64,000 bases of DNA from Gimesia aquarii (lineage in GTDB: Bacteria; Planctomycetota; Planctomycetia; Planctomycetales; Planctomycetaceae). Below the pieces are notes generated by a model. The model had not been told where the DNA came from, did no database searches, and was given only the letters and a program-made list of their open reading frames with translations. Both the position numbers and the translations under genes were made by a program. Location of the stretch: assembly GCF_007748175.1 (NCBI RefSeq), contig NZ_CP037422.1, positions 1,528,528 to 1,592,527 of the forward strand, written 5' to 3'. Shown here piece by piece: positions 8,445 through 17,780 of this stretch; the stretch's first letter is position 1, and each line of letters begins with the position of its first letter.

Positions 8445-10160
8445 CTATTTTTTTAACAACTTTTGAAATTGTTTCCAGGTTTTGGTGTTGGCGACATCTT
8501 TTTTGGATAAACCTGCACGTCGCGCCTGATACACGCCGTATTGCATCACATCTAAGCCTTTCACACTATGAGCATCTGTGTTAATGACGATCGGAATACC
8601 CAGCTCTTTGGCTTTGGCGGCGTGAATATCATCAATATCCAGACGCATGGGATGTGCGTTGATCTCCAGCATTGTACCATGGTCGGCACACGCTTTGAGG
8701 ATTTCACTATAATTGAGGTCAGCACTAGGGCGTTTCCCGATTAATCGGCCTGATAAATGTCCGAGAATGGAGACGTGAGGATTTTGAATGGCATTCAACA
8801 GCCGTTGATTGATTTGCTCCTGCGATTGTTTCAGACCGTAGTGTAAAACGGCAATAACCCAGTCTGCTTCACTCAAAACGTCATCGGGTAAATCCATACT
8901 GCCATCTTCCAGAATGTCACATTCGATTCCTTTCAGAATTTGAATACCAGATATTTTTGATTGCACTTTCTCAATGGCTTTCCAGTGAGCGCGTAAGCGT
9001 TTTGCATCCAATCCGTTCGCCATGGTCACGCGCTTTGAGTGATCTGTGATGGCGATGTACTGATAGCCTTTAGCCTTGGCACCCTCTGCCATTTCGAGAA
9101 TCGAAGCGGTGCCATCTGTGGCTGTTGTATGCATGTGTAAGTCGCCACGAATCTGTTTTAACTCTATCAACTCTGGTAGTTTGTTTTCTTCGACGGCTGT
9201 AAATTCCATTCGATTTTCGCGAATTTCGGGAGGAATCCAGGGGAGATCGAGTGTTTGGTAAACGTCTTCTTCTGTTTTACCGGAAACGAGCTTGTCCTTG
9301 CGAAACAGACCGTATTCGTTGAGTTTGAGCCCTCGTTCCTGGGAGCGGCGTCTGAGCACGATATTATGTTCTTTGGAGCCGGTGAAATAGAGGAGTGCTG
9401 CCCCATACGACTCTTCGGATACAACGCGCAAATCCATCTCCAAACCGGAATTTAATCGGACTCGTTGTTTGGTTTCTCCACGCGCCAGGACGGTGTTGAC
9501 TAACGGATGGTTTGCCAGCGCATCCATGACAGCGCCTGGGGCGTTAGACGTAATTAAAATATCCAGATCGCCGACCGTTTCTTTACGCCGCCGACAACTT
9601 CCTGCTTCTGAAATTTGCTGGACGGAATCCAGTGTTTGCAGATCGTGTATGATTTCATCTGACTGTGCTTTGGCATCTGCGAGTCGGACTCGATTTCCTG
9701 CCTGGCTCAGATGTTCGAGTCCTTCGAGGATAATTTGTGCTGTTTTTTTTCCGAATCCTTTTTGCTCAGCAATAACTCCCTGTTCTGCAGCCGCTTTGAG
9801 ATCATCAAGCGAGTGAATTGAGAGCTCAGAAAAGAGAAAAGCGACTTTCTTAGGTCCGATGCCGGGAATATTTAACATACGAACTACATCTGCGGGAATT
9901 TCTTCCTTCAATGTTTCTAATTGAGGCAACGTTCCCGATTCTACAATTGTTTCAATTTTTTCTGCGAGGTCTTTGCCAATTCCCGGTAAGGACTGCAATT
10001 CCTTCGGAGTGTTTTTAGCGATGTCTTCGATGGATTCCGGGAGTCCTGAGATCGTGCGGGCCGCATTACGATACGCGCGCAGGCGAAAGGGATTCGCCCC
10101 TTGAATCTCCAGCAAATCGGCCAGTTCCTCAAATTGGCGTGCAATTTCTGAGTTTTGCAT
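8445..10160 (-). CDS. polX: DNA polymerase/3'-5' exonuclease PolX
   Basis: The frame is open to a TTG at 10190, but ATG 10160 ([17 protein letters not shown]) gives the usual family N-terminus and a 571-aa product. Domains in order: an N-terminal 8-kDa-like helical domain with two helix-hairpin-helix motifs ([23 protein letters not shown]); the X-family palm with the metal site GDLDIL and the later DLRVV; and a C-terminal PHP phosphoesterase domain with [36 protein letters not shown] and NTDAHS. PolX fills short gaps in base-excision repair, and the PHP domain supplies Mn-dependent 3'-5' exonuclease and AP-endonuclease activity. All catalytic metal residues appear intact. Confidence 0.95.
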   Translation of the reverse strand: MQNSEIARQFEELADLLEIQGANPFRLRAYRNAARTISGLPESIEDIAKNTPKELQSLPGIGKDLAEKIETIVESGTLPQLETLKEEIPADVVRMLNIPGIGPKKVAFLFSELSIHSLDDLKAAAEQGVIAEQKGFGKKTAQIILEGLEHLSQAGNRVRLADAKAQSDEIIHDLQTLDSVQQISEAGSCRRRKETVGDLDILITSNAPGAVMDALANHPLVNTVLARGETKQRVRLNSGLEMDLRVVSEESYGAALLYFTGSKEHNIVLRRRSQERGLKLNEYGLFRKDKLVSGKTEEDVYQTLDLPWIPPEIRENRMEFTAVEENKLPELIELKQIRGDLHMHTTATDGTASILEMAEGAKAKGYQYIAITDHSKRVTMANGLDAKRLRAHWKAIEKVQSKISGIQILKGIECDILEDGSMDLPDDVLSEADWVIAVLHYGLKQSQEQINQRLLNAIQNPHVSILGHLSGRLIGKRPSADLNYSEILKACADHGTMLEINAHPMRLDIDDIHAAKAKELGIPIVINTDAHSVKGLDVMQYGVYQARRAGLSKKDVANTKTWKQFQKLLKK

Positions 10161-10246
10161 ATTTTCTGTCCGCGTTATTAGTCTTATCAACTGAAATAAA
10201 ATGATTTGTCTTCAGTTATTAACAATAACGCGATCGGCGCATAAAA

Positions 10247-10286
10247 AAAGTGCAAGGCAGGGATGCACTTGCACTTTGTTGATTCT
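10247..10286 (-). terminator. Rho-independent terminator of the Cys/Gly-rich protein gene
   Basis: The arms AAAGTGCAAG (10247-10256) and CTTGCACTTT (10268-10277) pair perfectly over 10 bp around an 11-nt loop. Read on the minus strand, the second arm runs straight into a T tract (CTTTTTTTAT). It lies ~25 bp past the stop of the gene ending at 10302 and upstream of polX, so it separates the two transcription units. Confidence 0.85.
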
Positions 10287-10301
10287 CTATTCCCTCAGTG
10301 G

Positions 10302-11435
10302 TTATTTACTAGCAATTTTTGTGGAATCGGTGATAGCAAACCAACCAGAATTTGTCGGAATACTCTGTTTGGTGATTTGAGGAGCAGAAAAATGAGCACG
10401 AATTGTCAATCGTTCCGCTCTGGGAACTGATTTCCACGTGATCTTCTGGTCCAGATTCAAAGGTCGTACTCTCAACTGAGGAAACTTGGTTTCCTGCTCT
10501 GCCTTGGGAGCTTTTTCAGCAGGTTCCTTTGTGGGAGCTGCTTTCTTTTTAGGAATAGTCGTCTTTGGAATCTTTCCATCCGGAGTGGGTTTGAATGCTT
10601 TTGTCTTATCAGACTCATTCCCGAAGAAGTCATCCTGTTTTTTTTCTGTTCCGAATTCGGGCAATTTAGTGCCTCCGCCTGGCATCGGAGTCTCAGATCC
10701 CCCCCGCTTTAAAGGCACTTCAAATACATCCTTTGATTCGCTTTTGGGCATCGGAGTATCCATGGGACTTCGTTCATAGCGACGTGCCCCAAACCCGGAG
10801 TCTTCTACGTTTGACTTTGATTCGCCGGGAGGCATGGGATCATCGGCAAATGTTTTGGGAGTCGTGCTTTCAATTTCACGCGGTTCCGGAACCTTTTTAC
10901 CGGATGCAGGATCTGGTGTGGGTGTGTTGGCTCCAGCAGGATTATAAGAGACGCCACATTGGCCAGTACTACAGTTGGATCCACAAGCTCCGGTTGCACA
11001 GCCTCCTATCCCACAGGGAGAACAACAACCAGGACCATAAGCGGCGCCCGCAAATCCATAGGAATTGCCACCGCCAAAATTTCTGTAGCTGACACCGACA
11101 ACTTGAGGATTGTTAATCAGATACCAGCGATAAGCGGCACGTGACTGGCGTCTGGCTTGTCCGCGAGTGCCATAATACGACACATAACCGGGAGTCCCAC
11201 AGCAGTTTCCAGGACTCATCATTCCGTAACCACCGTAGTTGGCTGAATAGGTCCGAGGAGCATAACCGGTGCCATAGTGCATGGGACCATTTCGACTTGG
11301 TCCAAAGAGGGCATTGTAAGTCCAGGGAATTACCCCCGCGTCAGATTCAGCCAGCGAGACCAAGCCCATTGTCAGAATACATCCGACCGTGAGGCAAACT
11401 TTCTTCAGATTCATGTTTTTCAGTAGACTCATCAT
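10302..11435 (-). CDS. Secreted Cys/Gly/Tyr-rich protein, structural or surface-like
   Basis: 377 aa. Signal peptide KKVCLTVGCILTMGLVSLAES. The mature N-terminal part is rich in Gly, Tyr and Cys (YGGYGMMSPGNCCGTPGYVSYYG; then CCSPCGIGGCATGACGSNC), with about a dozen cysteines in ~100 residues, suggesting disulphide cross-linking or metal binding. The second half is a Pro/Lys-rich low-complexity linker (repeated TPMP/GG stretches) leading to a short C-terminal folded piece (KFPQLRVRPLNLDQKITWK). No enzyme motif is seen. It resembles planctomycete surface-associated proteins only in composition. It is an isolated gene with its own promoter (11581-11610) and terminator (10247-10286). Confidence 0.8.
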   Translation of the reverse strand: MMSLLKNMNLKKVCLTVGCILTMGLVSLAESDAGVIPWTYNALFGPSRNGPMHYGTGYAPRTYSANYGGYGMMSPGNCCGTPGYVSYYGTRGQARRQSRAAYRWYLINNPQVVGVSYRNFGGGNSYGFAGAAYGPGCCSPCGIGGCATGACGSNCSTGQCGVSYNPAGANTPTPDPASGKKVPEPREIESTTPKTFADDPMPPGESKSNVEDSGFGARRYERSPMDTPMPKSESKDVFEVPLKRGGSETPMPGGGTKLPEFGTEKKQDDFFGNESDKTKAFKPTPDGKIPKTTIPKKKAAPTKEPAEKAPKAEQETKFPQLRVRPLNLDQKITWKSVPRAERLTIRAHFSAPQITKQSIPTNSGWFAITDSTKIASK

Positions 11436-12034
11436 TCATTCGACCTTATTAAAATCGAGCTATACAATTGCACGACCAGGGGCAGTAAGCCATGCCGAAA
11501 GAAGACGTAGTCCATCACGCCAATTTCACCATATTTCCAATCATGTCGAAACATAAAGCGACTAATCCATTAGTATCCATTTTGTACCCTGACGGTCCTA
11601 CCAATGTCAATGATTGGGATTATTGGTTGGGTCGGATAAACTAAGTTTTTGAGAGACAATTCATAATCATTCTCGATTGTTTCTAATTTCTCTAAAGTCC
11701 GAAGTTTGTTGATGGCTCGTGATTTGAAGGAGATACGCATTTTTCCTTCGATTCAGGCAAATATCAGGCATCAATAAATTGATATAAGTTGATTTAATAT
11801 CAAGACTTAATTTATCAAATTCCATTTGAGTTCAAACGGAAATTTTCGCTGACAGCCCCCAAATTGCTCCCCAGATCAGTTTGAAGGAGATCGGGTGAGT
11901 TCCTCTACCCTGAAATTCAATAAAATGCTAAGTTACCCGGTCTGAAGCCCGCAGAGTGTTCACTGAATTCGATCTTAACTGATTCAAAATTTCTCTGCGA
12001 TTTTTATCTTCATGGAGGATGATAACCACGTCCG
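11436..12034. other. Divergent intergenic region, 599 bp
   Basis: It separates the minus-strand secreted protein from the plus-strand TPR gene. It contains the minus-strand promoter at 11581-11610 and an AT-rich inverted repeat TTGATAT (11779-11785) / ATATCAA (11797-11803) with an 11-nt spacer that could be a regulator site. No open frame with a ribosome site was seen. A GGAGG lies at ~12014-12018, somewhat far from the TPR gene start. Confidence 0.5.
11581..11610 (-). promoter_or_regulatory. Sigma70-like promoter for the Cys/Gly-rich protein gene
   Basis: On the minus strand TTGACA (11610-11605) is a perfect -35 box. It is followed after 18 nt by TACAAA (11586-11581), a 4/6 match to the -10 box. 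The predicted start near 11574 gives a ~140-nt leader before ATG 11435. Confidence 0.45.
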
Positions 12035-13120
12035 ATGAGAGATCGTCCTGAAAACATGCTCGCATGCAACATATTCAGCTCGACGAGTCTGATACGGACT
12101 TTTTGTGCGCTGGGGCTGATTTGTGGGATTTGTAGTGGGTGTGCAAGTTGGACTCAGAAAATGGCTGTCAGAGATTCTGAATCACAGGATCTCGTTGAAC
12201 AGGTTCGTGAGGCAACAGAAAGCGGACAACAGGAACAGGCTGCTGAACTACTCAAACAGGCAGTGGCTTCAAACCCCAATCACGCAGGAGTACGTCGCCA
12301 ACTTTCGGAATTCTTAATTACGAATGGCTTTTCGGAAGAAGCAATCCAACAGTTAGAAAAAACGACCATTCTCTCTCCCGACGATCCGAGACCTTATATT
12401 GATTTGGCTTATTTACTGCATCAAAAGAAACAATATACTGATGCGCTCAAAAACCTGGAATTCGGTTTGAACCTTGATCCCACGAATATTCGTGCTTTAT
12501 TGCTCAAGGGGGAATTGGAAGAATTAGCGGGTTTGAATGCGGCTGCTGAAGAAACCTATCACAGGATTTTGCAGGCAGAGCCTTACAATATTGTTTCCCG
12601 ATTAAAATTGGCTGCACTTGAGATCAAACAAGGGGAATCCAACCGCGCTACTCCGATATTGCGTCCTATTTGCCATAATACAGCAGCCACAATCCATCAG
12701 AGATCAGAGGCTCAATGGTTGCTGGGAGTGGCCTACGGTGCGGAACAGCGTTGGAATGATTCAGTAGCATCACTTGAACGGGCAATGAAAAATCGCTCCG
12801 ATGCAACCGCAGACGACTGGTATCGCCTCGCTTATGCCAGTTTACAGGCGAACGATATGGAGAAAGTTTATCCTGCCGTGACAAAGGCACTATCTTTGAA
12901 TCCGCTGCATACCGAAACGAATCGGCTATCCAGTTATTTAACTCAACAATCAAACATGATGAATGTTCAACAGGCTTCCATGTACACTCCCCTCCAAAGG
13001 CCAGGTTTCATCGGGCAAGCACCTCCGCCGATCCCCGTCGAAACATTACAACCTCCCCAAGGCTGGGAGAAGGTCGGAACGCTGTCGATTTCTTCCGCAA
13101 AAATCAATAGTCGAGAGTGA
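12035..13120 (+). CDS. TPR-repeat lipoprotein
   Basis: 361 aa. The N-terminal signal LIRTFCALGLICGICSGCAS ends in a lipobox-like ICSGC with the acceptor Cys at residue 36. A start at Met8 (12056) would shorten the leader to a more normal size. The body is made of helical TPR units from ~50 to ~300, with typical pairs such as AAELLKQAVASNPNHAGVR, AIQQLEKTTILSPDDPRPY and ALKNLEFGLNLDPTNIRAL. The last 60 residues are Pro/Gln-rich. A scaffold for protein complexes at the periplasmic face is expected; the partner is unknown. It stands alone between long gaps. Confidence 0.85.
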   Translation: MRDRPENMLACNIFSSTSLIRTFCALGLICGICSGCASWTQKMAVRDSESQDLVEQVREATESGQQEQAAELLKQAVASNPNHAGVRRQLSEFLITNGFSEEAIQQLEKTTILSPDDPRPYIDLAYLLHQKKQYTDALKNLEFGLNLDPTNIRALLLKGELEELAGLNAAAEETYHRILQAEPYNIVSRLKLAALEIKQGESNRATPILRPICHNTAATIHQRSEAQWLLGVAYGAEQRWNDSVASLERAMKNRSDATADDWYRLAYASLQANDMEKVYPAVTKALSLNPLHTETNRLSSYLTQQSNMMNVQQASMYTPLQRPGFIGQAPPPIPVETLQPPQGWEKVGTLSISSAKINSRE

Positions 13121-13446
13121 ATGCTGGCGGTTAATGATTCACTCAATGTAACGCATTTATTATTTGCTGATAAATGGCTCAAATGTCTTGCCCGATCTAA
13201 CTCGAAAGCTCCACGAACTCGCGCTGATGGAATTTATTCGTAATTCCATACATAATTTAAGGTTATTACGATCAAAATATGGTAATTCTGGAATTTTGAT
13301 ACTTGAAAAAAGAATCTCCTCGACTAAATGATATAGTGGCGTTTTTTTGTTACAGTATGTTCTTGTATGTCAATTTGATAAAAAACGGGATAATCTTTTG
13401 TGAAATCTGAGTTTCACCTGGGCCAAACCGACGAAAGAATGATTGA
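13121..13446. other. Intergenic region, 326 bp
   Basis: AT-rich spacer between the TPR lipoprotein and folE2. I see no good -35/-10 pair, hairpin or ribosome-binding open frame. The tract TGATATAGTGGCGTTTTTTTG near 13330 has no complementary arm. Confidence 0.4.
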
Positions 13447-14457
13447 ATGTTTGAATTCGTTTCCGATGTACTAAATCTCAAACAAATGGAATCTGCGGAG
13501 CAGAGTAACAATCAGAGACCATCTTCCGTAGCAGGGATTAGTTCACCATCGATAAACCTACCTGATGTGGCAAATGAAACAGTTCCACTCATTGGGGGGA
13601 CTCTTGAGCGTGTCGGGATGTCAGGGGTAGAATTGGTACTCAGGCTTCGTGATGCTTCGGGTGAGATATTTCGTACGCCAGCTCGTGCTGATGCGGCTGT
13701 GAGCCTCGATGATGAGAAGACCAAAGGGATCCATATGTCTCGACTATTTCTCAGTTTGAATAGTCGGCTGGCTGACCAGGAACTTTCTTTACCTCTGGTC
13801 AATGAAATTCTGAAAGATTTCGTACAGACACATGAGGGAATGAGTTCCAACAGTTTTTTGACTCTGACCTACGAACATTCGCTGAAACGACCTGCGTTAC
13901 TTTCTGATCATGCCGGCTGGCGCGCCTATCCCATTACAATACACAGTTCGTTCAAGCAGAATACGTTTCAACACCAATTGCATGTTCAACTGACTTATTC
14001 CAGTGCCTGTCCCTGTTCAGCCGCCTTGTCGCGGCAGTTGATTCAGCAGGCTTTTGAAGATGCGTTCGGTGACCGAAGTGAACTCTCTCATGATGAAATC
14101 TATCAATGGCTGGGAACACAGGAAGCAATTCTGGCAGTCCCACACAGCCAGAGAAGCCACGCTGATGTCACGGTGGATTTAGACAGTGGATTGGAAGATT
14201 TTCCGATTGAATCACTGATAGATTATCTCGAACGTGCCATCGCGACCCCTGTGCAAACAGCAGTCAAGCGCGAAGATGAGCAAGAATTCGCGCGGTTGAA
14301 CGGAGCCAACCTGATGTTCTGTGAAGACGCAGCCCGAAAATTGAAGGCCGCTCTAGAGGAGTACGAAGGCATTAACAATTTTCGAGTCGAAATCAATCAT
14401 CTCGAAAGCCTGCATCCGCATGATGCCGCTGCGGTTGCTACCAGCGATCAGACATAA
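13447..14457 (+). CDS. folE2: GTP cyclohydrolase FolE2 (type IB)
   Basis: 336 aa. It converts GTP to 7,8-dihydroneopterin triphosphate, the first step of folate and queuosine synthesis, and is the zinc-independent alternative to FolE. Family marks: GMSGVELVLRLRD near the N-terminus, the conserved metal-site Cys segment SSACPCSAALSRQ, and VPHSQRSHADV near residue 235, with a C-terminal NHLESLHPHDA. Length fits the family plus a ~45-residue N-terminal extension. The start is uncertain: ATG 13447 or ATG 13489 (MESAEQ). No Zur-like site is obvious upstream. No folate neighbours are present. Confidence 0.92.
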   Translation: MFEFVSDVLNLKQMESAEQSNNQRPSSVAGISSPSINLPDVANETVPLIGGTLERVGMSGVELVLRLRDASGEIFRTPARADAAVSLDDEKTKGIHMSRLFLSLNSRLADQELSLPLVNEILKDFVQTHEGMSSNSFLTLTYEHSLKRPALLSDHAGWRAYPITIHSSFKQNTFQHQLHVQLTYSSACPCSAALSRQLIQQAFEDAFGDRSELSHDEIYQWLGTQEAILAVPHSQRSHADVTVDLDSGLEDFPIESLIDYLERAIATPVQTAVKREDEQEFARLNGANLMFCEDAARKLKAALEEYEGINNFRVEINHLESLHPHDAAAVATSDQT

Positions 14458-14854
14458 ACGGCTGTTTTTTAAGCCTTTATCAGGAATCGCTCAAATCCTG
14501 CAGAGATCAAAGTCCTTTTCTTTATCACCTCTTTAGGTTTTGGAAGCGACGAATTGTGTTTGCATGCGTGTTGTTTTCATTTTTATCAGAATTGAAACGA
14601 TGAGGTTCTCTTTCTAACTCATTCGAGTTAGGCTAAACACATTACCGATCACATTCTGTTTTGTATTCGTCAAATGAGAGATGCAAAACGAAAACGAATT
14701 TTAAAGGGCATCGCTCCGTGCTCTTAGGATTCATGCTTTCTCACAGCAGAAATTCTTTATTTTTTAGAATTTTGTGATTTTTCCTGCCTAAACGGAGCTG
14801 CTTCTTTCTCTTAGTAAGCGCGGAGATTTACAAGCACTCTCTTAAAGTAGACAA
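14458..14854. other. Intergenic region with a small inverted repeat
   Basis: 397 bp between folE2 and the sigma-factor gene. CTAACTC (14614-14620) and GAGTTAG (14625-14631) form a perfect 7-bp inverted repeat with a 4-nt loop and no T tract. It could be an operator or a stem-loop. No other gene-like content was seen. Confidence 0.4.
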
Positions 14855-15394
14855 ATGTCTTTAGGTTTTATAAAAGATCGTTCTGAGGAGACACGTCTGG
14901 TAATGCAACATCGGACTGCCCTCTACAGCTATATTTTTTCCTGTGTGAGAGATCATACGGATGCTGAAGATATTCTGCATGATGTTTGTGTCATTGCGAT
15001 TGAATCGTTCGGGCAACTTAAAGAGAAGAATTCATTTTTTCCCTGGGTGCGCGAGATTGCCTTCCATCAAGTACTGTCTCACCTGAAAAAGAAGAAAAAA
15101 GAGACACCTTTCAATCCGCACGTAGTTGCGGCGCTCGCAGATGCGGTCAATCAGGTGGAGCAAAAGCAGTCTCGTTTGAATTTTCGTGATGCCATGATGA
15201 AGTGTCTCGACAAGCTTCCCGCACATAGTCGAGAGTTAATCGTGATGCGGTACGAAGAATCTGAAATGGGAATTGCTGGCATCGCTTCAGAATCCGGAAA
15301 AAGTGTGCACTCAATCTACTCTCGACTCAAGAGAATTAAAACGATGCTTCGTGATTGTGTTTCCAGGCAACTTGCTTCGGAGGCAACACAATGA
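14855..15394 (+). CDS. ECF-type RNA polymerase sigma factor
   Basis: 179 aa. Region 2 spans ~20-85 with the core-binding segment YSYIFSCVRDHTDAEDILHD, and region 4 spans ~120-175 with LPAHSRELIVMRYEESEMGIAGIASESG and the recognition helix SVHSIYSRLKRIK. The form matches the Rhodopirellula/Verrucomicrobium sigma family (TIGR02989-like, by recall). Its stop overlaps the start of the FecR-like gene (ATGA, 15391-15394), a coupling typical of sigma/anti-sigma pairs. It probably directs transcription of this cluster and related loci in response to a surface signal; the signal is unknown. Confidence 0.92.
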   Translation: MSLGFIKDRSEETRLVMQHRTALYSYIFSCVRDHTDAEDILHDVCVIAIESFGQLKEKNSFFPWVREIAFHQVLSHLKKKKKETPFNPHVVAALADAVNQVEQKQSRLNFRDAMMKCLDKLPAHSRELIVMRYEESEMGIAGIASESGKSVHSIYSRLKRIKTMLRDCVSRQLASEATQ

Positions 15395-16776
15395 TTCAGC
15401 CCAAAGATAGAGACCTGCTCGAAGCCTATCTCGCTAATGAACTTGATTGTGATGAAATAAAGTCACTCGAACTCCGACTTTGTACTGAAGAAGACCTTGC
15501 TCGTTTAATGATCGAGGTCTCCAGTGAAGAGACCGTGATTCGTGAATGGACTGAATTACAACGGTCTCAGCTATGGTACAGCAAGTTGGTTAACGAGACG
15601 ACCGCCTCTCATTCAACTTTTTATCTCTCCAGATCTTTTTTGGTGGCGATGTTAATTCTCGCAATTACACTCACATCCTGGTTTGGCGTGTATCAGTGGG
15701 CAGATCCGCTGATTGTCTCTGACTCTAATCAACCAGAAAACGTCGCAATTGTCGATGCACTCTCTGATGGCGAGCTAAGGACTCAAAATATTCTGTGCGT
15801 GGTGAACGATCATTTACAAACGGGACGACAGTATCATCTTGATCAAGGTGTGCTTCAGCTTCAGATGGATTCGGGCGTGGATGTTGTGATAGCCGGTCCC
15901 ACTACGTTCCAGTTTCTGAATTCAAATGCGCTACGTCTGTTACAGGGGACTATGACGGCTCACGTTTCTCAGAGTGCAATCGGCTTTGAAGTGCAAACTC
16001 CCACGCTTGAGATTATTGATTTAGGAACCCGGTTCGGCGTGCATGTGAATAAAGAAGGAGTTTCTGAAACACACGTTTTTCAAGGGGCAGTCAATGGTTT
16101 CAGTTTGAAGCAAGGAAGCCCTCAAGGTCTGCCTCAACGATTATCTGCGGGACAATCTATCAAACGATCACCGGGTAAAGAAATTGTTTTAAGCGACACG
16201 GACAGCGATCTTCTTTTTGCAAAATGCCTCATGCAAGAGTCTCGTATTCATCAACTTTCAGGAGACTTAAAGCTTCTGTCAAAATTGCCCGTCAGTCTGA
16301 AATCTGGTGAGTTTACCAGCAATGAATACATTCATGTCTTCCTGGAACGGCAAAATTTCAGCTTACCGGAAGAGATCCGCTGTTTTGTTCCCATCCAAAA
16401 TAATAAGGGACAATTCCAGGAAGATGTGATTCAAAAGGGAACCAAAGTAGACGTGTACTATCTCCATCATGATGCCCACCACCCAGGACATCCTGAGTTT
16501 TCTGATCAAAAAACAACATTGACCATGAAGGGGGAACTTAAATTCAAGGGGCAAGTTCTGGGCATCCTGCAAACAGATCCCCTGCTTCTACAAACGGATC
16601 AATCTTTAGGCAATTCCGATGTACGGTATGAAAAATCTCATGTCCGTGTTGCTGAAGACGAGATCAAACTCTTGCCCGGCCGTTCCTCACTTTACCTAAA
16701 TTGGATTCTGTCAAGGGCAGAGGGACTCAAGAGTATGAATGCCATGCGCGTGATTGTTACCGCTGAAGATAAATAA
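15391..16776 (+). CDS. FecR-like membrane regulator (putative anti-sigma partner)
   Basis: The frame is open from 15355, but ATG 15391 (MIQPKDRDLLEAYLANELD) is the sensible start. It overlaps the sigma stop by 4 nt and gives 461 aa. An N-terminal ~65-residue cytoplasmic helical segment precedes one membrane helix (FLVAMLILAITLTSWFGVY, ~residues 73-95). The periplasmic FecR-type domain (~130-250) contains ALRLLQGTMTAHVSQSAIGFEVQTP and IIDLGTRFGVHV, the usual FecR core. The last ~200 residues are an uncharacterised domain where planctomycete homologues often carry LamG; I do not see LamG here. It likely transmits a periplasmic cue to the ECF sigma factor. Confidence 0.85.
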   Translation: MIQPKDRDLLEAYLANELDCDEIKSLELRLCTEEDLARLMIEVSSEETVIREWTELQRSQLWYSKLVNETTASHSTFYLSRSFLVAMLILAITLTSWFGVYQWADPLIVSDSNQPENVAIVDALSDGELRTQNILCVVNDHLQTGRQYHLDQGVLQLQMDSGVDVVIAGPTTFQFLNSNALRLLQGTMTAHVSQSAIGFEVQTPTLEIIDLGTRFGVHVNKEGVSETHVFQGAVNGFSLKQGSPQGLPQRLSAGQSIKRSPGKEIVLSDTDSDLLFAKCLMQESRIHQLSGDLKLLSKLPVSLKSGEFTSNEYIHVFLERQNFSLPEEIRCFVPIQNNKGQFQEDVIQKGTKVDVYYLHHDAHHPGHPEFSDQKTTLTMKGELKFKGQVLGILQTDPLLLQTDQSLGNSDVRYEKSHVRVAEDEIKLLPGRSSLYLNWILSRAEGLKSMNAMRVIVTAEDK

Positions 16777-16881
16777 CCAATCGATTGAAGTGTGGTCGTT
16801 AAGTTAAGCAGTGTGCGTATTCTGTCAATGAAGTATGTTTCTGAAACAAATATGATTTTAATTGATCAAAGAGAAAGATGA

Positions 16882-17706
16882 ATGATGAGAAGTCTTATAC
16901 AAAATCGAAAAGGGTTCACACTAATAGAATTGCTGGTTGTGATTGCCATCATTGCCATTCTCATAGCACTCCTATTGCCCGCAGTACAACAAGCTCGTGA
17001 AGCAGCGCGACGTAGCTCTTGCAAAAATAACATGAAACAAATCGGCCTGGCATTACATAATTACCACGATACACACCGTACCTTCCCACCGTCCTATGTT
17101 GATAATCATCCTGCTGGTACTCCATTTATGAACAACGATCTTGGATGGGGTACCTTCATTCTGCCTTTCATGGATCAAGCACCACTTTATAATAACATCA
17201 GTGGCTCTGGTGCGATGGACGTTGATTGGACTACCATTCCTGCTATGACAACAGGCGCGACTGCCTATGCAAGGGTAATTCTGCCTGCTTTCATGTGCCC
17301 TTCTGATCCGATGGGTGGAGTGAACACAAAAATTGATTCCTATGGGAAATCAAACTATAAAGCCGTACGATCCGTTCTCACTTATCCTACCAGTGCACGC
17401 AGAATGCGAGACTTCACGGACGGAACAAGTAACACCTTTATTGTCGGAGAATCAGACACTAAAGACCATAATGGATCAATTTGGGTCGGAAAATCTACTA
17501 ATTCAAGGAATGTCCTTTCCAATGCAAATGCCACATTTCCGATTAATGGCACCGATGTAGATGATCTTTTTAGTAGCGTTCACGTTGGTGGATGCCACTT
17601 CGTGTTTGCGGATGGACGTGTTCGGTTTCTCTCCGAGAATATGAATCAAGATACATATACGGCTCTCGGAACCTATAATGGTGGTGAGGTTCTTGGCGAG
17701 TTTTAA
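16882..17706 (+). CDS. DUF1559 prepilin-like secreted protein
   Basis: 274 aa. A type IV prepilin/pseudopilin leader ends [36 protein letters not shown] (quoted in part: [17 protein letters not shown]), with processing expected before Phe. [16 protein letters not shown] is the standard DUF1559 signature. The C-terminal tail VHVGGCHFVFADGRVRFLSE is the H-x9-DG motif. These proteins are hugely expanded in planctomycetes and are thought to be surface-fibre or secretion components; individual roles are unknown. It follows the sigma/FecR pair by ~105 bp and may belong to its regulon. Start ATG 16882 or the adjacent ATG 16885. Confidence 0.93.
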   Translation: MMRSLIQNRKGFTLIELLVVIAIIAILIALLLPAVQQAREAARRSSCKNNMKQIGLALHNYHDTHRTFPPSYVDNHPAGTPFMNNDLGWGTFILPFMDQAPLYNNISGSGAMDVDWTTIPAMTTGATAYARVILPAFMCPSDPMGGVNTKIDSYGKSNYKAVRSVLTYPTSARRMRDFTDGTSNTFIVGESDTKDHNGSIWVGKSTNSRNVLSNANATFPINGTDVDDLFSSVHVGGCHFVFADGRVRFLSENMNQDTYTALGTYNGGEVLGEF

Positions 17707-17780
17707 AGCGTCTTTTTATCATTCGCTGAATCATAGTATATTCGAGACCATCTTTTGATGAACCCCCTGGGAGTAGTAAA

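Noticed and set aside
10161-10190. TTG start for polX
   Set aside because: The residues before ATG 10160 are not typical of the family, and the ATG gives the usual N-terminus.
13512-13850. 112-codon minus-strand frame inside folE2
   Set aside because: Shadow of the folE2 codons on the other strand with no ribosome site or homologous pattern.
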